DNA from: Roseinatronobacter thiooxidans
GTDB taxonomy: Bacteria; Pseudomonadota; Alphaproteobacteria; Rhodobacterales; Rhodobacteraceae
DNA: 64,000 nucleotides
Direction of reading: 5' to 3'
NCBI RefSeq assembly: GCF_001870675.1
Contig: NZ_MEHT01000044.1
Span: 248,001-312,000, forward strand
Position numbers and translations under genes: made by a program
The notes under the pieces: generated by a model
What the model saw: the letters and a program-made list of their open reading frames with translations, nothing else
Database searches by the model: none
What the model was told of the DNA's origin: nothing
Shown: piece by piece, positions 9,114 to 18,800 of the stretch
Position numbering within the stretch: position 1 is the stretch's first letter
Layout: every line of letters begins with the position of its first letter

Positions 9114-9821
9114 TTACGGCTTCAGCCGCACCTGCATGGTGTTGCCCGCGGATTTGCGCAGCTCGAACACACCCGCACGCGCCACCAGCTCGCTCAGTTT
9201 CGCGCAACCATAATTGCGGCTGTCGAAATCAGGGTTGGCGGCCACAATGAACTGGCCCAGCTGCCCCAGAGAGAACCACTCCTCATCCTTGTCGATATGC
9301 GCCATCGCGGCCTTGATCAGCGGCACAGCCTGCGCAGGCGCGGCCTTCTTGCCCTTGCCCGCTGTGTCCGGCTCTGTCTCGGGCAGGATATTCTCGACAA
9401 AGATAAAGCGCTTGCACGCCTTGCGAAATGCCTCTGGCGTCTTTTGCTGGCCAATCCCGTAGACATCCAGCCCCTGTTCGCGGATGCGCGAGGCAAGCCG
9501 TGTGAAGTCGCTGTCAGAACTGACCAGAACAAACCCGTCAAACCGGCCCGAATGCAGCAAATCCATCGCATCGATCACCAGCGCAATATCGCTGGAATTC
9601 TTGCCCACTGTATTGGCGGGCTGGTGATGGGGCACCAGCGCCAGCACTGGCAGTTTATCTTGCCAGCCTGACATCTGCTGGCGCGAGAAATCGCCATAGA
9701 TGCGCCGCACGCTCGCCTCGCCGAGAGAGGCAATCTCCTCGAAAATCGCCTCGGCCCATCTGGGCGAAGAATTGTCGGCATCAATCAGCACCGCCAGAAG
9801 CGGTATTCCTGCACGCGCCAT
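9114..9821 (-). CDS. NYN (PIN-like) domain protein with C-terminal OST-HTH/LOTUS-like domain
   Basis: A predicted RNA-processing protein of 235 residues. The N-terminal NYN/LabA-like PIN domain (about 8-140) has the acidic active-site positions in LLAVLIDADN, KNSSDIALVIDAMD and LVSSDSDFTRLASRIRE. The C-terminal portion (about 165-235; IDKDEEWFSLGQLGQFI through FDSRNYGCAKLSELV) resembles the OST-HTH/LOTUS RNA-binding domain. This NYN plus OST-HTH pairing is known in bacteria, but its RNA targets are not. AAGGA precedes the ATG at 9821. No partner gene is evident beside it. Confidence 0.8.
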   Translation of the reverse strand: MARAGIPLLAVLIDADNSSPRWAEAIFEEIASLGEASVRRIYGDFSRQQMSGWQDKLPVLALVPHHQPANTVGKNSSDIALVIDAMDLLHSGRFDGFVLVSSDSDFTRLASRIREQGLDVYGIGQQKTPEAFRKACKRFIFVENILPETEPDTAGKGKKAAPAQAVPLIKAAMAHIDKDEEWFSLGQLGQFIVAANPDFDSRNYGCAKLSELVARAGVFELRKSAGNTMQVRLKP

Positions 9822-9830
9822 GCGCTTTTC

Positions 9831-9890
9831 CTTTCATCCTTGCCCAAATATCCCGGGGGAGGCCCCTTGGGGCCGGGGGCAGCGCCCCCG
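9831..9890 (-). repeat. Composite Rhodobacterales-type intergenic repeat (copy 1)
   Basis: Read on the minus strand: a GGGGGCGCTGCCCCC hairpin (9889-9875), a GC-rich spacer with GGCCCCAAGGGGCC, then CCCGGGATATTTGGGCAAGG. The same two-part layout occurs at 13316-13377 and 20660-20706, and the second part alone recurs at four other sites. It fills the gap between the NYN gene and the acetyltransferase stop codon. Confidence 0.7.
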
Positions 9891-10367
9891 TTACACCGCC
9901 CGGTACATGACCAACGCATCGACATAGCCCTGCTCGGGGTGCCGGAACGCGGCGGGCAGCCGCCCCACAATATCGAACCCGTTGCGCTGCCACAATGCCA
10001 CAGCGCGGCGGTTGGTTTCGACCACACAGTTGAACTGCATGGCCCGAAACCCTTTTGAGCGCGCGCTTTCAAGCGCATGCAGCAACATCGCCTGTGCAAT
10101 GCCTTGCCCCTGCGCCGCAGGTGCCGTGACAAAGCCGCAATTGCACACATGCGCCCCGCCCCCCTGCTGGTTGGGGCAAATGTAATAGCTGCCCAGCACG
10201 GCATCAGCCCTATGCGCCACGAATGCATCATGCGTCCCGCCCCGCCACCAGTGCAGCGCATCCGCACGGCTGATAGCTGGGTCTATCGCATAGGTTTCAC
10301 CTGCACGAAAGACCGGCTCCAGCATCGCCCAAAGCGCAGGCTCATCGGCATCGAGCGCGGGGCGCAT
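9891..10367 (-). CDS. GNAT family N-acetyltransferase
   Basis: Acetyl-CoA-dependent acetyltransferase of about 158 residues; the substrate is unknown. Visible GNAT elements are GSYYICPNQQ, the NCGFVTAPAAQGQGIAQAML acetyl-CoA loop (motif A, Q-G-Q-G-I-A), and the C-terminal AVALWQRNGFDIVGRLPAAF. ATG 10367 has GGGG upstream and fits the usual domain start; ATG 10382 and TTG 10397 are in-frame alternatives that bring it up to or over the end of the upstream dehydrogenase gene. It is probably co-transcribed with that gene. Confidence 0.85.
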   Translation of the reverse strand: MRPALDADEPALWAMLEPVFRAGETYAIDPAISRADALHWWRGGTHDAFVAHRADAVLGSYYICPNQQGGGAHVCNCGFVTAPAAQGQGIAQAMLLHALESARSKGFRAMQFNCVVETNRRAVALWQRNGFDIVGRLPAAFRHPEQGYVDALVMYRAV

Positions 10368-10393
10368 CTGCACCCCGCCCATGGTGCGCGTGC

Positions 10394-11521
10394 TCAAAAC
10401 TCCACCACCGCGCGGATGGATTTGCCCTCATGCATCAGGTCAAACCCGTCATTGATCTGCTCCAGCGTCAGTTTATGGGTGATCATCGAATCGATCTCGA
10501 TCTTGCCATTCATGTACCAATCCACAAATTTCGGCACATCCGAGCGCCCCTTGGCCCCGCCAAAAGCCGTGCCCTTCCACACGCGCCCCGTGACCAGTTG
10601 GAACGGCCGCGTCGAAATCTCGGCCCCCGCAGGGGCCACGCCGATAATCACCGACACGCCCCAGCCCCTGTGGCTGCATTCCAGCGCATCACGCATCACC
10701 TTCACATTGCCGGTCGCATCGAACGAATAATCCACACCCCCGATCGCGTCATCCCCGCGCTGGGTCAGGCGCACGATCTCGGCCACGACATTGTCAACCT
10801 TGGACGGGTTGATGAAATGCGTCATCCCGAATTTGCGCGCCATCTCTTCTTTGCCATCATTCAGATCAACCCCGATGATCATATCCGCGCCCGCCATGCG
10901 CAGCCCCTGAATGACGTTCAGGCCAATGCCGCCCAGCCCGAACACTGCCGCTGTCGATCCGATCTCGACGCCCGCTGTGTTGATGACCGCGCCAATCCCC
11001 GTCGTGACCCCGCAGCCGATATAGCAAATCTTGTCAAAAGGCGCATCGTCGCGCACTTTGGCCAATGCAATCTCGGGCATAACCGTGTGGTTGGCGAAGG
11101 TCGAGCAGCCCATATAATGATAGATCGGCGTGCCATCGAGCATGGAAAACCGCGTCGTGCCATCGGGCATCAGCCCTTGGCCCTGGGTGCCCCGAATGGC
11201 GGTACACAGGTTGGTTTTGCCTGACCGGCAGGAATAGCATTCGCGGCATTCGGGCGTATAAAGCGGGATCACATGATCCCCCGGTTTCAGCGTCGTGACC
11301 CCTTCGCCCACCTCGATCACCACGCCCGCGCCCTCATGCCCCAGAATGCTCGGGAACAGCCCCTCAGGGTCCGCGCCAGAGCGGGTGAATTCATCCGTGT
11401 GGCAAATCCCTGTCGCCTTGATCTCCACCAAAACCTCGCCCGCTTTCGGGCCTTCAAGGTTTACCTCCATGATTTCCAGTGGTTTTCCGGCCTCAAGGGC
11501 CACGGCAGCACGCGTGCGCAT
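10394..11521 (-). CDS. frmA: S-(hydroxymethyl)glutathione dehydrogenase (class III alcohol dehydrogenase)
   Basis: Zinc- and NAD-dependent enzyme that oxidises the adduct of formaldehyde and glutathione. The 375-residue length matches class III ADH. Seen are [14 protein letters not shown] (catalytic zinc Cys), LGHEGAGVV, a structural-zinc cluster [25 protein letters not shown] and the Rossmann stretch [20 protein letters not shown] lies 8 nt before the ATG. The usual neighbour esterase (frmB/fghA) is absent; an acetyltransferase gene follows. It is divergent from the DUF2794 gene. Confidence 0.95.
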   Translation of the reverse strand: MRTRAAVALEAGKPLEIMEVNLEGPKAGEVLVEIKATGICHTDEFTRSGADPEGLFPSILGHEGAGVVIEVGEGVTTLKPGDHVIPLYTPECRECYSCRSGKTNLCTAIRGTQGQGLMPDGTTRFSMLDGTPIYHYMGCSTFANHTVMPEIALAKVRDDAPFDKICYIGCGVTTGIGAVINTAGVEIGSTAAVFGLGGIGLNVIQGLRMAGADMIIGVDLNDGKEEMARKFGMTHFINPSKVDNVVAEIVRLTQRGDDAIGGVDYSFDATGNVKVMRDALECSHRGWGVSVIIGVAPAGAEISTRPFQLVTGRVWKGTAFGGAKGRSDVPKFVDWYMNGKIEIDSMITHKLTLEQINDGFDLMHEGKSIRAVVEF

Positions 11522-11665
11522 GATCTAACTCCTCTTGTCTTGCTGGCGCCACCATGGCGCAAATGCACACCCCTTCGCAAGCGCATGGGCACCATTTTTT
11601 CCCCTCCCTGCCCCGCGCGCAGCAAAGGCTTGATTTTCAGCGCAACCCGCCCCACACTCCCTAAG

Positions 11666-12001
11666 ATGAATATGCAAACGCCGTTCCGCAGCCCCGACCC
11701 GCAGGTCAGTTTTGACCGGCGAGAGCTTGGGGTCATCCTGTCGCTCTATGGCCGGATGGTCGCAGCAGGGGAATGGCGCGACTATGGCATATCCTGCCTG
11801 CGCCGCTCTGCCGTGTTCTCGGTGTTTCGCCGCACAGCGGAACACCCGCTCTACCGGATCGAGAAACACCCTGATCTGCGCAACCGGCAGGGCATGTATT
11901 GCGTGATCGGCATGGATGGGCAGATCCTCAAGCGCGGGCATGATCTGGCGCAGGTGCTCAAGGTGCTGGAACGCAAAATGCTGCGCGTGATCGGGGATTA
12001 G
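11666..12001 (+). CDS. DUF2794 domain-containing protein
   Basis: A 111-residue protein of the alphaproteobacterial DUF2794 family, function unknown. Characteristic features are VSFDRRELGVILSLYGRMVAAGEWRDYGI, then FSVFRRTAEHPLYRIEK and a C-terminal LKRGHDLAQVLKVLERK. ATG 11666 and a second in-frame ATG at 11672 are both possible starts; longer in-frame extensions upstream are non-coding. It stands alone between the divergent dehydrogenase gene and argD. Confidence 0.85.
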   Translation: MNMQTPFRSPDPQVSFDRRELGVILSLYGRMVAAGEWRDYGISCLRRSAVFSVFRRTAEHPLYRIEKHPDLRNRQGMYCVIGMDGQILKRGHDLAQVLKVLERKMLRVIGD

Positions 12002-12139
12002 GCGGCACCACACAGCCCCGTGCCTGCGCGGCGTCCCCGTAGCCTATACAGCCCCTCATGCAGGGCCGCCGCAAAACCTGTGTTGACTTGGCTGCCCTGC
12101 TTTGGCAGGTCAGTGCTTTGCTTCAACAGGATCTGATCC

Positions 12140-13315
12140 ATGACCGCACCCTTCCCTGCCCTTTTGCCGACCTATAACCGCACACCGCTGAGTTTCGTTC
12201 GAGGCGAAGGCAGCTGGCTGATTGAAGCATCGGGCGCGCGCTATCTGGACCTCACCTCGGGAATTGCGGTAAATGCGCTCGGCCATGCCCATCCTGCGCT
12301 GGTCGCGGTGCTGCATGAACAGGCTCAGGCGCTGTGGCATGTCTCGAACCTCTACCGCATTCCCGCCCAAGAAGCGCTGGCACAGGCGCTGGTTGATGCC
12401 ACATTCGCCGATACCGCCTTTTTCACCAATTCCGGCACCGAGGCGGCAGAGCTGGCCATCAAGATGGTGCGTAAATACTGGTACGATCTGGGCGCCGCGC
12501 GCCCCACTATCCTGACCTTCGAAGGCGCGTTCCATGGCCGCTCGACCGGCGCAATCGCGGCGGCCGGGTCCGAGAAGATGACCAAAGGCTTCGGCCCGCT
12601 GATGCCCGGGTTCAAAACCCTGCCATGGGGCGACCACGACGCTTTGCACGCGGCGCTGGATGACACGGTCGCGGCCGTGATGATCGAACCTGTGCAGGGC
12701 GAAGGCGGCATCCGCCCCCTGCCTGATCAATGCCTGAAGGGTTTGCGCGATCTGTGTGACCAGACCGGCGCGCTTCTGGTGCTGGACGAAGTGCAATGCG
12801 GCATGGGGCGCACGGGCAAGCTGTTCGCCCATGAATGGGCAGGGATCACGCCCGATATCATGATGGTCGCCAAGGGCATTGGCGGCGGCTTTCCCTTGGG
12901 CGCTGTGCTGGCCACCGCAAAGGCCGCATCCGGCATGGGGGCCGGCACGCATGGCTCAACCTATGGCGGCAATCCACTGGCCTGCGCGGTCGGGGCAAAG
13001 GTGGTCGAGATTATCACCGCAGACGGGTTCCTTGATGCTGTCAGCCGCAAGGGCGCGCTGCTGCGCCAGCGGCTGGAAGGGCTGGTCGCCGGCCATCCCG
13101 ACCTGTTCGAGGGCGTGCGCGGCCAAGGTCTGATGCTGGGGCTGAAATGCCGCGCCCCGAATGCTGAAATCGTCAAGGCCGCACAGGCGGACTTCCTGCT
13201 GACAGTTCCTGCGGCTGACAATGTCATTCGCCTGTTGCCCCCGCTGACCATTACCGAAGACGAGATCAGCGAAGCCGTGACCCGCCTCGACAGCGCGGCA
13301 AGGTCCCTGCACTGA
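12140..13315 (+). CDS. argD: Acetylornithine aminotransferase (possibly also succinyldiaminopimelate aminotransferase)
   Basis: PLP-dependent class III aminotransferase in arginine synthesis; many homologues also act on N-succinyl-LL-2-amino-6-ketopimelate for lysine. The 391-residue protein contains FTNSGTEAAELAIK (phosphate binding), EGAFHGRSTGA, LLVLDEVQCGMGRTG and the PLP lysine in MVAKGIGGGFPLGA at about residue 245. Length is normal. It is followed by argF after 75 bp, an argDF operon. A 138-bp leader precedes it. Confidence 0.95.
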   Translation: MTAPFPALLPTYNRTPLSFVRGEGSWLIEASGARYLDLTSGIAVNALGHAHPALVAVLHEQAQALWHVSNLYRIPAQEALAQALVDATFADTAFFTNSGTEAAELAIKMVRKYWYDLGAARPTILTFEGAFHGRSTGAIAAAGSEKMTKGFGPLMPGFKTLPWGDHDALHAALDDTVAAVMIEPVQGEGGIRPLPDQCLKGLRDLCDQTGALLVLDEVQCGMGRTGKLFAHEWAGITPDIMMVAKGIGGGFPLGAVLATAKAASGMGAGTHGSTYGGNPLACAVGAKVVEIITADGFLDAVSRKGALLRQRLEGLVAGHPDLFEGVRGQGLMLGLKCRAPNAEIVKAAQADFLLTVPAADNVIRLLPPLTITEDEISEAVTRLDSAARSLH

Positions 13316-13377
13316 TTTCATCCTTGTCAAAATATCCCGGGAGCGCGAGGGCAGCGCCCTCGCTCCCGCCCCCGAAA
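13316..13377 (-). repeat. Composite Rhodobacterales-type intergenic repeat (copy 2)
   Basis: Lies in the argD-argF gap. On the minus strand it reads GGGAGCGAGGGCGCTGCCCT (hairpin part, with CGAGGGCGCTGCCCTCG), then CCCGGGATATTTTGACAAGG and ATGAAA. It has the same order and orientation as the copy at 9831-9890. Because it sits inside an operon it cannot simply be a terminator for argD unless it is read through. Confidence 0.7.
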
Positions 13378-13390
13378 GAAGGTCCAGACG

Positions 13391-14317
13391 ATGCCGCATT
13401 TCCTCGACATTCACACCACGGACACAACCGCCCTGCGCGCCATGATCGATCAGGCCCATGCCATGAAAGCGGCCCGCATTGGCCGCCCCAAAGCGGCCCC
13501 CGATGATGACCAGCCGCTCAAGAACCATATGGTCGCACTTATTTTCGAGAAACCCTCAACCCGTACGCGTGTGAGTTTCGATGTGGGCGTGCGCCAGTTG
13601 GGGGGGCAGACGATGGTTCTGTCCGGCTCCGAGATGCAACTCGGGCATGGCGAGACGATTGCCGATACAGCCCGCGTGCTGTCACGCTATGTCGATATGA
13701 TCATGATCCGCACTTTTGAAGAAAGCGTGCTGCATGAACTGGCGGAATATGCCTCTGTGCCCGTCATCAACGGGCTGACCAACCGCACCCATCCCTGCCA
13801 GATCATGGCAGATATCCAGACCTATGAGGACCATCGCGGCCCAATCGCAGGGCGCAAGGTGGTCTGGTCAGGGGATGGCAACAATGTCTGCGCCTCTTTC
13901 CTGCATGCAGCAGGGCAATTCGGCTTTGACCTGACCTTCACAGGGCCAGAGGCGCTGGACCCAGAGCCGGAGTTTGTGGAACTGGCCCGCGCGTCAGGGG
14001 CAAAGGTCGAGATCATCCGCGACGCGGAACGCGCGGTTGAGGGGGCCGATCTGGTTGTCACCGATACATGGGTCAGCATGCATGACAGCCAGTCCAACCG
14101 CGAACGGCGCCATAACCTGCTGCGCCCCTATCAGGTGACAGATGCACTGATGGCGCGGGCAAAGCCGGACGCGCTGTTCATGCATTGCCTGCCTGCCCAC
14201 AGGGAAGAAGAAGTAACCAACGCCGTCATGGACGGCCCGCAATCGGTGGTCTTTGACGAGGCCGAGAACCGTCTGCACGCGCAAAAAGCGGTCATGCGGT
14301 ATTGTCTGGGCAAGTGA
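13391..14317 (+). CDS. argF: Ornithine carbamoyltransferase
   Basis: Transfers the carbamoyl group to ornithine, giving citrulline for arginine. The 308-residue protein has the carbamoyl-phosphate motif [15 protein letters not shown], the [12 protein letters not shown] stretch and the ornithine-binding [11 protein letters not shown]. Length is typical of the biosynthetic (anabolic) enzyme. It is downstream of argD in the same direction, with the composite repeat in between; AGAAGG lies 8 nt before the ATG. Confidence 0.96.
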   Translation: MPHFLDIHTTDTTALRAMIDQAHAMKAARIGRPKAAPDDDQPLKNHMVALIFEKPSTRTRVSFDVGVRQLGGQTMVLSGSEMQLGHGETIADTARVLSRYVDMIMIRTFEESVLHELAEYASVPVINGLTNRTHPCQIMADIQTYEDHRGPIAGRKVVWSGDGNNVCASFLHAAGQFGFDLTFTGPEALDPEPEFVELARASGAKVEIIRDAERAVEGADLVVTDTWVSMHDSQSNRERRHNLLRPYQVTDALMARAKPDALFMHCLPAHREEEVTNAVMDGPQSVVFDEAENRLHAQKAVMRYCLGK

Positions 14318-14347
14318 TGCGCAGAACGGCCCCTCCTGACACAACGC

Positions 14348-14409
14348 GGCCCCGGACTTGATCCGGGGCCTCTGGGTTGGACCGGAGGTCCCGGATCAAG
14401 TCCGGGACC
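14348..14409. repeat. Double-hairpin palindromic repeat (REP-like), copy A
   Basis: Two hairpins: GGCCCCGGA-CTTGA-TCCGGGGCC (14348-14370) and GGTCCCGGA-TCAAG-TCCGGGACC (14387-14409), joined by a 16-nt linker. Arms are perfect 9-mers. The element at 61002-61062 is the same unit in the opposite orientation. Placed between convergent argF and the membrane-protein gene, it could stop transcription from both sides. Confidence 0.85.
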
Positions 14410-14432
14410 CGCGTGCACCTCCCCTCCAGCCG

Positions 14433-15644
14433 TTACTCTGCTGCCACTGCAATGGCGCTGCGCGGCGCGCCGAAATGGCGGCGGTTGAGGTGGAGAACCA
14501 GCCAGATCATCGCCACTTGCGAGGCCAGCGCCACAGCCGTCAACGCCCAGTAACCCGCGCCGAATTTCACGATCAGCCCTGCATCGACCAGCCCTTTATT
14601 GACGAAGAAATGCATCAGCACTGCAAAACCCACACCCGGGCAGACCAGCGCGTAAGAACCGGGTGAGGTCTCGGTGCCAAACACGAAGCGTTTGGCATAG
14701 CCCTGACGGATCAGGATCAGACCTGCGAACAGCAAAAACAGCACCTGAACCGACAGGAATCGCGTCAGCATCACCAGCGTTTCACCCGCCATCGCCTCTG
14801 ACCCGAAATGCGCGCCCAACCCGTGGCTTTGGCGCAGGCTGAGAATGCCCAGCACAGCCAGCAGCGGCACGATGATCGACAATGTGGGCGCGGTCTCAGG
14901 GTTCGCGCCGTTTTCCATCATGGACCGCAGACCAAGGATCATCGCAACAACCGCAATCAGGCCAGAGGTCATCAGGAAAAAGGTGGACAGCACCAGCCCC
15001 AGCCCCGACAGCGCAGGCACAGTGCTCAGCGCGGCCGGCGCGGCCAGACCGACGCCCACCATCGCAAAGGCAAAGGCAGGCAGCACTTGGCCGAAGTTGT
15101 TATTGGCCGCACAGTTGAAGCCGCCTTCGGTCAGCACCCGCCCCAGAAACCCGCCATAGAGTTTGAACGCATAGACCCCGATCGCAATGAAGGCCACCAG
15201 CGCCAGAGGGAACAGATATTCCACCACCGACCACAGCCCCGGCACAAATACCATGCCAAGGATGAACAGCACATTCACCGACATGGCCAGCGCCAGTGGC
15301 ATTGCCATGACCTGACTTTGCGCATTGGTCTTGCTGAACTTCGCAAAACCTTCGGTTTTTGACCATGCGCTGAAGCGGCGCAGGTTCCAGACCAGCAGTT
15401 TCAGGTTCAGGAACGAGAAACCCGCGATGCCGATCATCGCCACGCCAATCATGCCTTGTGTAAGCGTCGAGCCTGCGCTGAACGCGGCGGTGATATCCTC
15501 GAATACCGGCACAGTCTTGCCGGGATGGGGAATCCAGTGCATCAGCCACATGAAGAAGGTCACCGCCAGCCCCCCTGCCCCAAGTGATGCAAGGAAATAG
15601 AGCGGTGAGTAGCTGTCGGATGGGCGTGTCGGGTGGTGGGACAT
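14433..15644 (-). CDS. Polytopic membrane protein, possibly TsoY-like
   Basis: A 403-residue integral membrane protein with about ten hydrophobic segments and a short hydrophilic N-terminus (MSHHPTRPSD). The start is set by AGAGGAG 8 nt before ATG 15644. A conserved-looking loop, TEGGFNCAANNNFGQVLPAF at about residues 190-210, has a lone cysteine flanked by a polar run. I associate this arrangement, from memory and with low confidence, with the TsoY family of (seleno)proteins, in which a Cys can replace selenocysteine. No transport or enzymatic function can be assigned. It is divergent from smc. Confidence 0.65.
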   Translation of the reverse strand: MSHHPTRPSDSYSPLYFLASLGAGGLAVTFFMWLMHWIPHPGKTVPVFEDITAAFSAGSTLTQGMIGVAMIGIAGFSFLNLKLLVWNLRRFSAWSKTEGFAKFSKTNAQSQVMAMPLALAMSVNVLFILGMVFVPGLWSVVEYLFPLALVAFIAIGVYAFKLYGGFLGRVLTEGGFNCAANNNFGQVLPAFAFAMVGVGLAAPAALSTVPALSGLGLVLSTFFLMTSGLIAVVAMILGLRSMMENGANPETAPTLSIIVPLLAVLGILSLRQSHGLGAHFGSEAMAGETLVMLTRFLSVQVLFLLFAGLILIRQGYAKRFVFGTETSPGSYALVCPGVGFAVLMHFFVNKGLVDAGLIVKFGAGYWALTAVALASQVAMIWLVLHLNRRHFGAPRSAIAVAAE

Positions 15645-15852
15645 GGCTTGGTCTCCTCTAACAAATTCCATAATGCGAATATGTCTATGTGATTGAGGAA
15701 ATGCACTGTGGTGTAATGTCGCAAGCCCTGTCCTGATACTCCATATTTTGTAGCCGCTGGCGTTCTATTGCCCAGATGCTGCGCAGACATCTTGACTCGC
15801 CGCCTGTCAGGATCAACACTATGCGCGTCACCTTGTAAGAGTCTGAACCACC

Positions 15853-18800
15853 GTGCAGTTCACCCGCCTTCGCCTGAATGGCTTCAAAAGCTTCACCGAC
15901 CCCACCGATCTGGTGATTCATCGGGGTTTGACGGGCGTGGTTGGCCCGAACGGGTGCGGCAAGTCGAACCTGCTGGAAGCGCTGCGCTGGGTCATGGGCG
16001 AGAATCGCCCCACCGCCATGCGCGGTGCAGGCATGGAAGACGTGATCTTCGCAGGCACCGACACACGCGGCGCGCGCCATTTTGCCGAAGTGCATTTGCA
16101 GATCGACAATACCGACCGGCTGGCCCCGGCGGCGTTCAACGATGCCGACCAGTTGGACATCGTGCGCCGCATCACCCGCGACGCGGGCAGCGCCTACAAG
16201 ATCAACGGCAAGGAAGCGCGCGCGCGCGATGTGCAGATGCTGTTCGCCGATGCTTCCACCGGCGCGCACAGCCCTGCGCTTGTGCGTCAGGGCCAGATAT
16301 CTGAATTGATCAATGCCAAGCCCAAGGCCCGCCGCCGCATTCTGGAAGAGGCGGCAGGCATTTCCGGCCTTTATCAACGCCGGCATGAGGCTGAACTGCG
16401 CCTGCGCGCCACGGAAATCAATCTGGAACGCATCAGCGATGTGATTGACCAACTGGCGGGCCAGTTGGCGCAACTGTCGCGGCAGGCGCGGCAGGCGGAA
16501 CGCTACCGCCAGATCGGCGCGCGGTTGCGGCAGGTCGAAGGGTTGTTGCTGTACCGGCGCTGGCGCGAGGCGGATCAGGCGCGGCTGGAGGCAGACGCCG
16601 CGCTGCAAACTTCCCTTCGCACCAGTGCAGAAGCCGAAATCGCAGCCACGCACGCGGCAGAGCGGCGCGCGGCCTGCGAAGATGGTCTTCCAGCCCTGCG
16701 CGAGGAAGAAGCCATCGCGGGCGCGGTTTTGCAACGGCTGGAAGTGCAGCGCGATACATTGGCCGCAGAAGAGGCCCGCGCCGAAGAAATGCTGGAAGCG
16801 CTGCAAGGGCGCATCGCCCAGCTTGCCAAGGATATCGAGCGTGAAACCAGCCTGAACCGCGACGCGCAGGATATGGTCACCCAGCTGGAATGGGAACAGA
16901 CCCAGATCGCCAAGGCCGCAGACGGGCAGGATGACGCGTTGGAAGAGGCCGCGCAAATCGCCTCTGACGCGGCAGAGGCGCTGCAAGACCTTGAAACGGC
17001 TTTGGCCCGTGTCACCGAAGATGTCGCGCGTCTGGCCGCGCGCCACCAATCGGCAGAGCGTCAGATCAGCGAATTGCGCACCAGCCTGACCAAGGCAGAG
17101 GGCGCGCGCACCAAAGCCAGCCTGACCAAGCTGGAGGCAGAAGCAGCGCTGGCCGATCTGGAAGCCGCGTTGGACGCCGCACAGGAGGAGTTGGACGCCA
17201 CAGCAGCCCTGACCGAAGAGGCAGAGGCCACGCTGGCCGATATCGAGGCCGCCCGTGCACAGGCGCAGGCCGATGAGGCGGCGGCGCGCGGCGCGCTGGC
17301 CGAAGCCGAAGGCGAAACCGCAACCTTGCGCGCCGAGGTGGCAGCACTCGCGCGCTTGTTGGCGCGCGAGCGCGGCGATGGCACGCGCATGCTCGATCTG
17401 GTGCGCGTCGATGCAGGCTATGAACAGGCCCTTGGCGCGGCGCTGGCCGATGATCTGCGCGCACCACTGGCCAGCACAGGGTCAGGCTGGGTCACACTTG
17501 CGCCCTATGATGACGCGGCCCCGCTTGCTGCGGATATGGCGACACTGGCCGCCCATGTCAGTGCCCCCGATGCCCTTGCGCGCCGCCTGTCGCAGATCGG
17601 GATTGTGGACGCGGCAGAGGGGGGGCGGCTGCAAGCAGCACTGCGCCCCGGTCAGCGCCTTGTCTCGGTTGAGGGGGATGTCTGGCGTTGGGACGGGCTG
17701 CATATGGCAGCCAGTGACGCGCCCAGCGCAACTGCGTTGCGCCTGCAACAGATCAACCGGCTGGACGTGTTGCGCGCGGATCTGGCGCAACTGGACGCGC
17801 GGCGCGATGCGATGCAGGCCACATATGATGCGCGCAAGGGGCGACTGGATGATCTGGCGCAGGGCGAGCGCAGCGCGCGAGAGGCGCGCCGCGCCGCCGA
17901 CCAGCGCCTGACCGAGGCCACACGCACCTTGTCGCGCAGCGAAAGCGCGCGGGCGGGCGCCATAAACCGGCTGGATGCCGCCACCGAGCAGTTGGAACGC
18001 CTGCAACAAGACATGGCCGATCTGGCCGGGGTGCTGGAAGATGCGCAGGCCCAACAGGCCGACTTGCCCGAACTGGACGCCGAACGCGCGCGCGCCGATG
18101 ATCTGCGCCAAAGTGTCGAGGGGGCGCGCATCGCCATGATCTCGCGCCGTGCAGCGGCGGATGAATTGCGCCGCGAAGCGACCGCGCGCACCGCTCGCGC
18201 GCAAGAGATCACGAAATCCCTTAGCGGGTGGCGGCTGCGGCTGGACAGTGCAGATACCCGCATCCACGATCTTGAAGGCCGCAAGGCCAAGGCCGAAGCC
18301 GAATTGACAACCGCGCGCATGGCCCCCGAAGACATGGCCGCAAAGCGCGCAACTTTAACCGACGAGATTGCCCGCGCAAGCCAGCGCCACACCACCGCGC
18401 GGGACGCGCTGTTTGGCGCGGAAAACGGGCTGCGCATGGCGACCGAGGCCGAGCGCGTGGCCGAACGCGCAGCAGCGGATGCGCGCGAGGAACGCGCACG
18501 TCTGGAAGCGCGGCGCGATGCGGCGCGCGAGACGGTCACCCTTGCCGCAGCACGCATTGACGAGGTTATGGATTGCGCGCCCGATGCGCTGCTGGCGCAA
18601 CTGAACACAGACCCAGACTCCATGGCCGATGCCAGCGTGCTGGACGAAGAACTGATCCGCCTGCGCCGCGCGCGCGATGCTTTGGGCGCGGTCAACCTGC
18701 GTGCCGAAGAAGACGCCCGCGAGGTGCAGACCGAGCATGACACGCTGGTTCAGGAAAAAGCCGATCTGGAAGCCGCTATCGCCAAGCTGCGATCGGGCAT

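Noticed and set aside
12080-12130. Attenuator-like hairpin (CTGCC/GGCAG) in the argD leader
   Set aside because: Only a 5-bp stem with no leader peptide of arginine codons and no T tract.
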